DNA of 64,000 nucleotides from Pseudomonas fluorescens (GTDB taxonomy: Bacteria; Pseudomonadota; Gammaproteobacteria; Pseudomonadales; Pseudomonadaceae): contig NZ_CABVIR010000010.1 in the NCBI RefSeq assembly GCF_902498065.1, forward strand, positions 147,299-211,298, in the 5' to 3' direction. Position numbers and translations under genes: made by a program. The notes beneath the pieces were generated by a model. That model had not been told where the DNA came from and made no database searches. It saw nothing but the letters and a program-made list of their open reading frames with translations. How positions within the stretch are numbered: the stretch's first letter is position 1; each line of letters begins with the position of its first letter. This document shows positions 62,741 to 64,000 of the stretch, in pieces.

Positions 62741-63108
62741 GCGTACGCATCAGTCGTCAACATTGGGATGGGTTGCTGGGTGAGCTGGATCAGGCGCGCC
62801 GCCAGCGTCATCTGCTGACTTACCGCGCGTTGCTGGAGCGTCTGCAATTGCCGACGCCGGCCATGCAGACCCTGACCGCGGCCCTTGAACACTTGGCCGC
62901 ACTGGACGCCAAGGCCGAGCAGCCACTGCGCAGCTCGCTGGTGATCAGCCAGGGCGCGAGTCGCCTGCCGCGCACCGGTTTCTTTGAATGTGTCGAGCGC
63001 CTGGGGCGTTTCTCCGGTCCGTCCGATGGCGTCGCCGCCGCCTCGTGGCATGCCTCGGAAGTGGTGCGAGTCTTCGAATACGAATACCCCGAATCGGCGG
63101 AAGCCTGA
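62737..63108 (+). CDS. conserved protein of unknown function
   Basis: 123 residues, mainly helical (SRQHWDGLLGELDQARRQRH, YRALLERLQLPTP), with no recognised domain. It has a GTG start overlapping the HTH gene and stops directly before the next GTG, so it is the middle gene of a tightly coupled three-gene operon. In this position a toxin partner of the HTH protein is conceivable, but nothing in the sequence proves it. Confidence 0.75.
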   Translation: MSVRISRQHWDGLLGELDQARRQRHLLTYRALLERLQLPTPAMQTLTAALEHLAALDAKAEQPLRSSLVISQGASRLPRTGFFECVERLGRFSGPSDGVAAASWHASEVVRVFEYEYPESAEA

Positions 63109-63513
63109 GTGTTTTTACGACTCAAGGCACGGGCCTCTTACTGGTTGGCCCGCAGGCTGTTTCACTGGTCATGGTTTGTGCGCCAGCCCCGTGGCTGGAA
63201 ATGGCTCGAGGGCCAGTTCGCGCGCATGGCTAACCTGGGTGATGTTGGTGCCCAGAGCTTCTATGGCCATATCCTGACCTTTCGCGGCGTTGGCCTTGGG
63301 GCACGTGAGGAAGGTGTCCGATTGTTGCGTCTGGCGGCGTTGGCGGGCGATGGCAAGGCGGCGTATCAGGTGGGCGTGATCTGCCTGGCAGGGACGGCGA
63401 GCAAAGCGCCGGATCCGGATGAGGCGGCTCGGTTTTGGGCGATGGCTGCAGAAGCAGGACATCCGTTGGCCGAGATCAAACTCAAAGAGTTGGTGTCTCG
63501 CGGGTCTGAGTAA
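63109..63513 (+). CDS. Sel1-repeat protein
   Basis: 134 residues with two or three Sel1-like repeats (LLRLAALAGDGKAAYQVGVI, DPDEAARFWAMAAEAGHPLA). It has no signal peptide, but a basic aromatic N-terminus (YWLARRLFHWSWF) could associate with membranes. It starts at GTG 63109, immediately after the preceding TGA. Sel1 repeats mediate protein contacts; role unknown. Confidence 0.8.
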   Translation: MFLRLKARASYWLARRLFHWSWFVRQPRGWKWLEGQFARMANLGDVGAQSFYGHILTFRGVGLGAREEGVRLLRLAALAGDGKAAYQVGVICLAGTASKAPDPDEAARFWAMAAEAGHPLAEIKLKELVSRGSE

Positions 63514-63538
63514 TAACCCCACAGTTGTCCGATAAACG

Positions 63539-63577
63539 AACGTGGCGTGAGGGAAACCTCTCGCCACGTTTGCGTTT
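63539..63577 (+). terminator. intrinsic terminator of the HTH operon
   Basis: AACGTGGC-GT-GAGG-GAAA-CCTC-TC-GCCACGTT stem with an internal mismatch, then T-rich DNA. Confidence 0.8.
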
Positions 63578-63707
63578 TTGCCTGCGTGTTTTTCGGTGAT
63601 CAATATTTAGAGATTTGCCCTACAGCCACACCCTACTTTCCTGACTTCTTTCTGGACTGATCCCCCGCAAAGTCTCGCGCGCCCATTTTCTGCGCGAGGG
63701 ATTGCTC

Positions 63708-64000
63708 ATGATCGACCCGATTTTTCGCTTCACTTCATGCCGCGCGGTGGGTTGATGGAGCACATCGACCGTATCGAGCGGGAACTCGACAGCTTTCCGG
63801 ACACCTTGTCCCTGTACCGCGAACAGCTGAAGCGTTGGTTCAACCGAGCGGCGGACACGGTCAGTCGCGCCACGGACATGCCTTCGCTGTTGGACATGGA
63901 GCGGCTGATAAAGCTTGGCGATTCGACGACCGCGGTGAGTAGTCGCGACGATGATTTTTTCTCGGGTTTTGCGCGGTGTCCTGCGAACGGAACTCTGGAG
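63708..64000 (+). pseudogene. start of an unknown gene, apparent frameshift near its 5' end, truncated by the window
   Basis: The best start is ATG 63708 after GAGGGATTGCTC, but its frame (MIDPIFRFTSCRAVG) stops at 63753-63755. A second frame opens before this and runs to the edge: from 63737 it reads MPRGGLMEHIDRIERELDSF and continues to ARCPANGTLE. One extra base near 63728-63733 would join the two parts as MIDPIFRF-HFMPRGGL. Either a true frameshift, a sequence error, or translation from the weak start at 63737 or 63755 is possible. Function not recognised. Confidence 0.45.

Overview
The window looks like chromosomal DNA of a Pseudomonas of the P. fluorescens group. The evidence is the high GC content, the repeated REP/REPIN palindromes of the GTGGGAGCGAGCCTGCTCGC type between genes, and typical pseudomonad gene sets: the N-acetylglutaminylglutamine amide (NAGGN) osmoprotectant operon, etfBA opposite ETF-quinone oxidoreductase, MnmC, polyphosphate:AMP phosphotransferase, RdgC, and Val/Asp tRNA pairs. 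No insertion sequence, integrase, CRISPR array or rRNA was found.

Layout. 1-1.6 kb: end of an MFS transporter and a GNAT acetyltransferase. 1.7-7 kb: a D-galactonate (De Ley-Doudoroff) operon, dgoK-dgoA-dgoD-MFS transporter-IclR regulator, with a palindromic operator candidate. 7-9.1 kb: a zinc alcohol dehydrogenase divergent from an AraC-type regulator, with a 21-bp-spaced direct repeat between them. 9.2-13.2 kb: ETF-QO opposite etfB-etfA, with a PsrA-type fatty-acid box in the gap. 13.2-18.6 kb: a periplasmic binding protein, a DUF4398 lipoprotein plus OmpA-like lipoprotein, a MocR-type regulator, a Lys/Ala-rich exported protein, a Cys-cluster protein and a START-domain protein. 18.9-23.4 kb: an LTA-synthase-like membrane sulfatase, a 50-residue DUF3309 protein, an SDR, YnfA, a divergent CsrA/RsmA paralogue and YheU. 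23.5-28.4 kb: the NAGGN operon. 28.7-33.5 kb: a 1601-residue protein with an N-terminal toxin-like region, leucine-rich repeats and a C-terminal NEL E3 ubiquitin ligase domain. 33.5-45.9 kb: housekeeping and accessory genes (mnmC, pap, thiolase, EamA transporter, fumC, DUF2059, BolA, trhO, a DsbA-like protein, an ABC exporter). 46-50.6 kb: a second giant protein (1546 residues) ending in a nucleic-acid-deaminase-like domain. 50.9-56.7 kb: a GGDEF-EAL protein, a TenA/PqqC-like protein, a guanidine-II riboswitch with the gdx exporter, a BASS transporter and rdgC. 56.9-57.5 kb: two tandem tRNA-Val/tRNA-Asp pairs. 57.6-60.6 kb: a membrane-anchored catalase-like protein with a RoxA-like di-haem protein. 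60.8-64 kb: an FKBP lipoprotein, YkvA with paired perfect DnaA boxes, a three-gene HTH/unknown/Sel1 operon, and the start of a further gene that appears frameshifted.

The most unusual content is the pair of giant toxin or effector candidates (28680-33485 and 45969-50609). Each is a single gene inserted tightly between ordinary genes, and neither has a visible secretion partner or immunity gene beside it. The most certain regulatory find is the two-hairpin guanidine-II riboswitch in front of the small multidrug resistance gene, which fixes that gene's function as guanidinium export.
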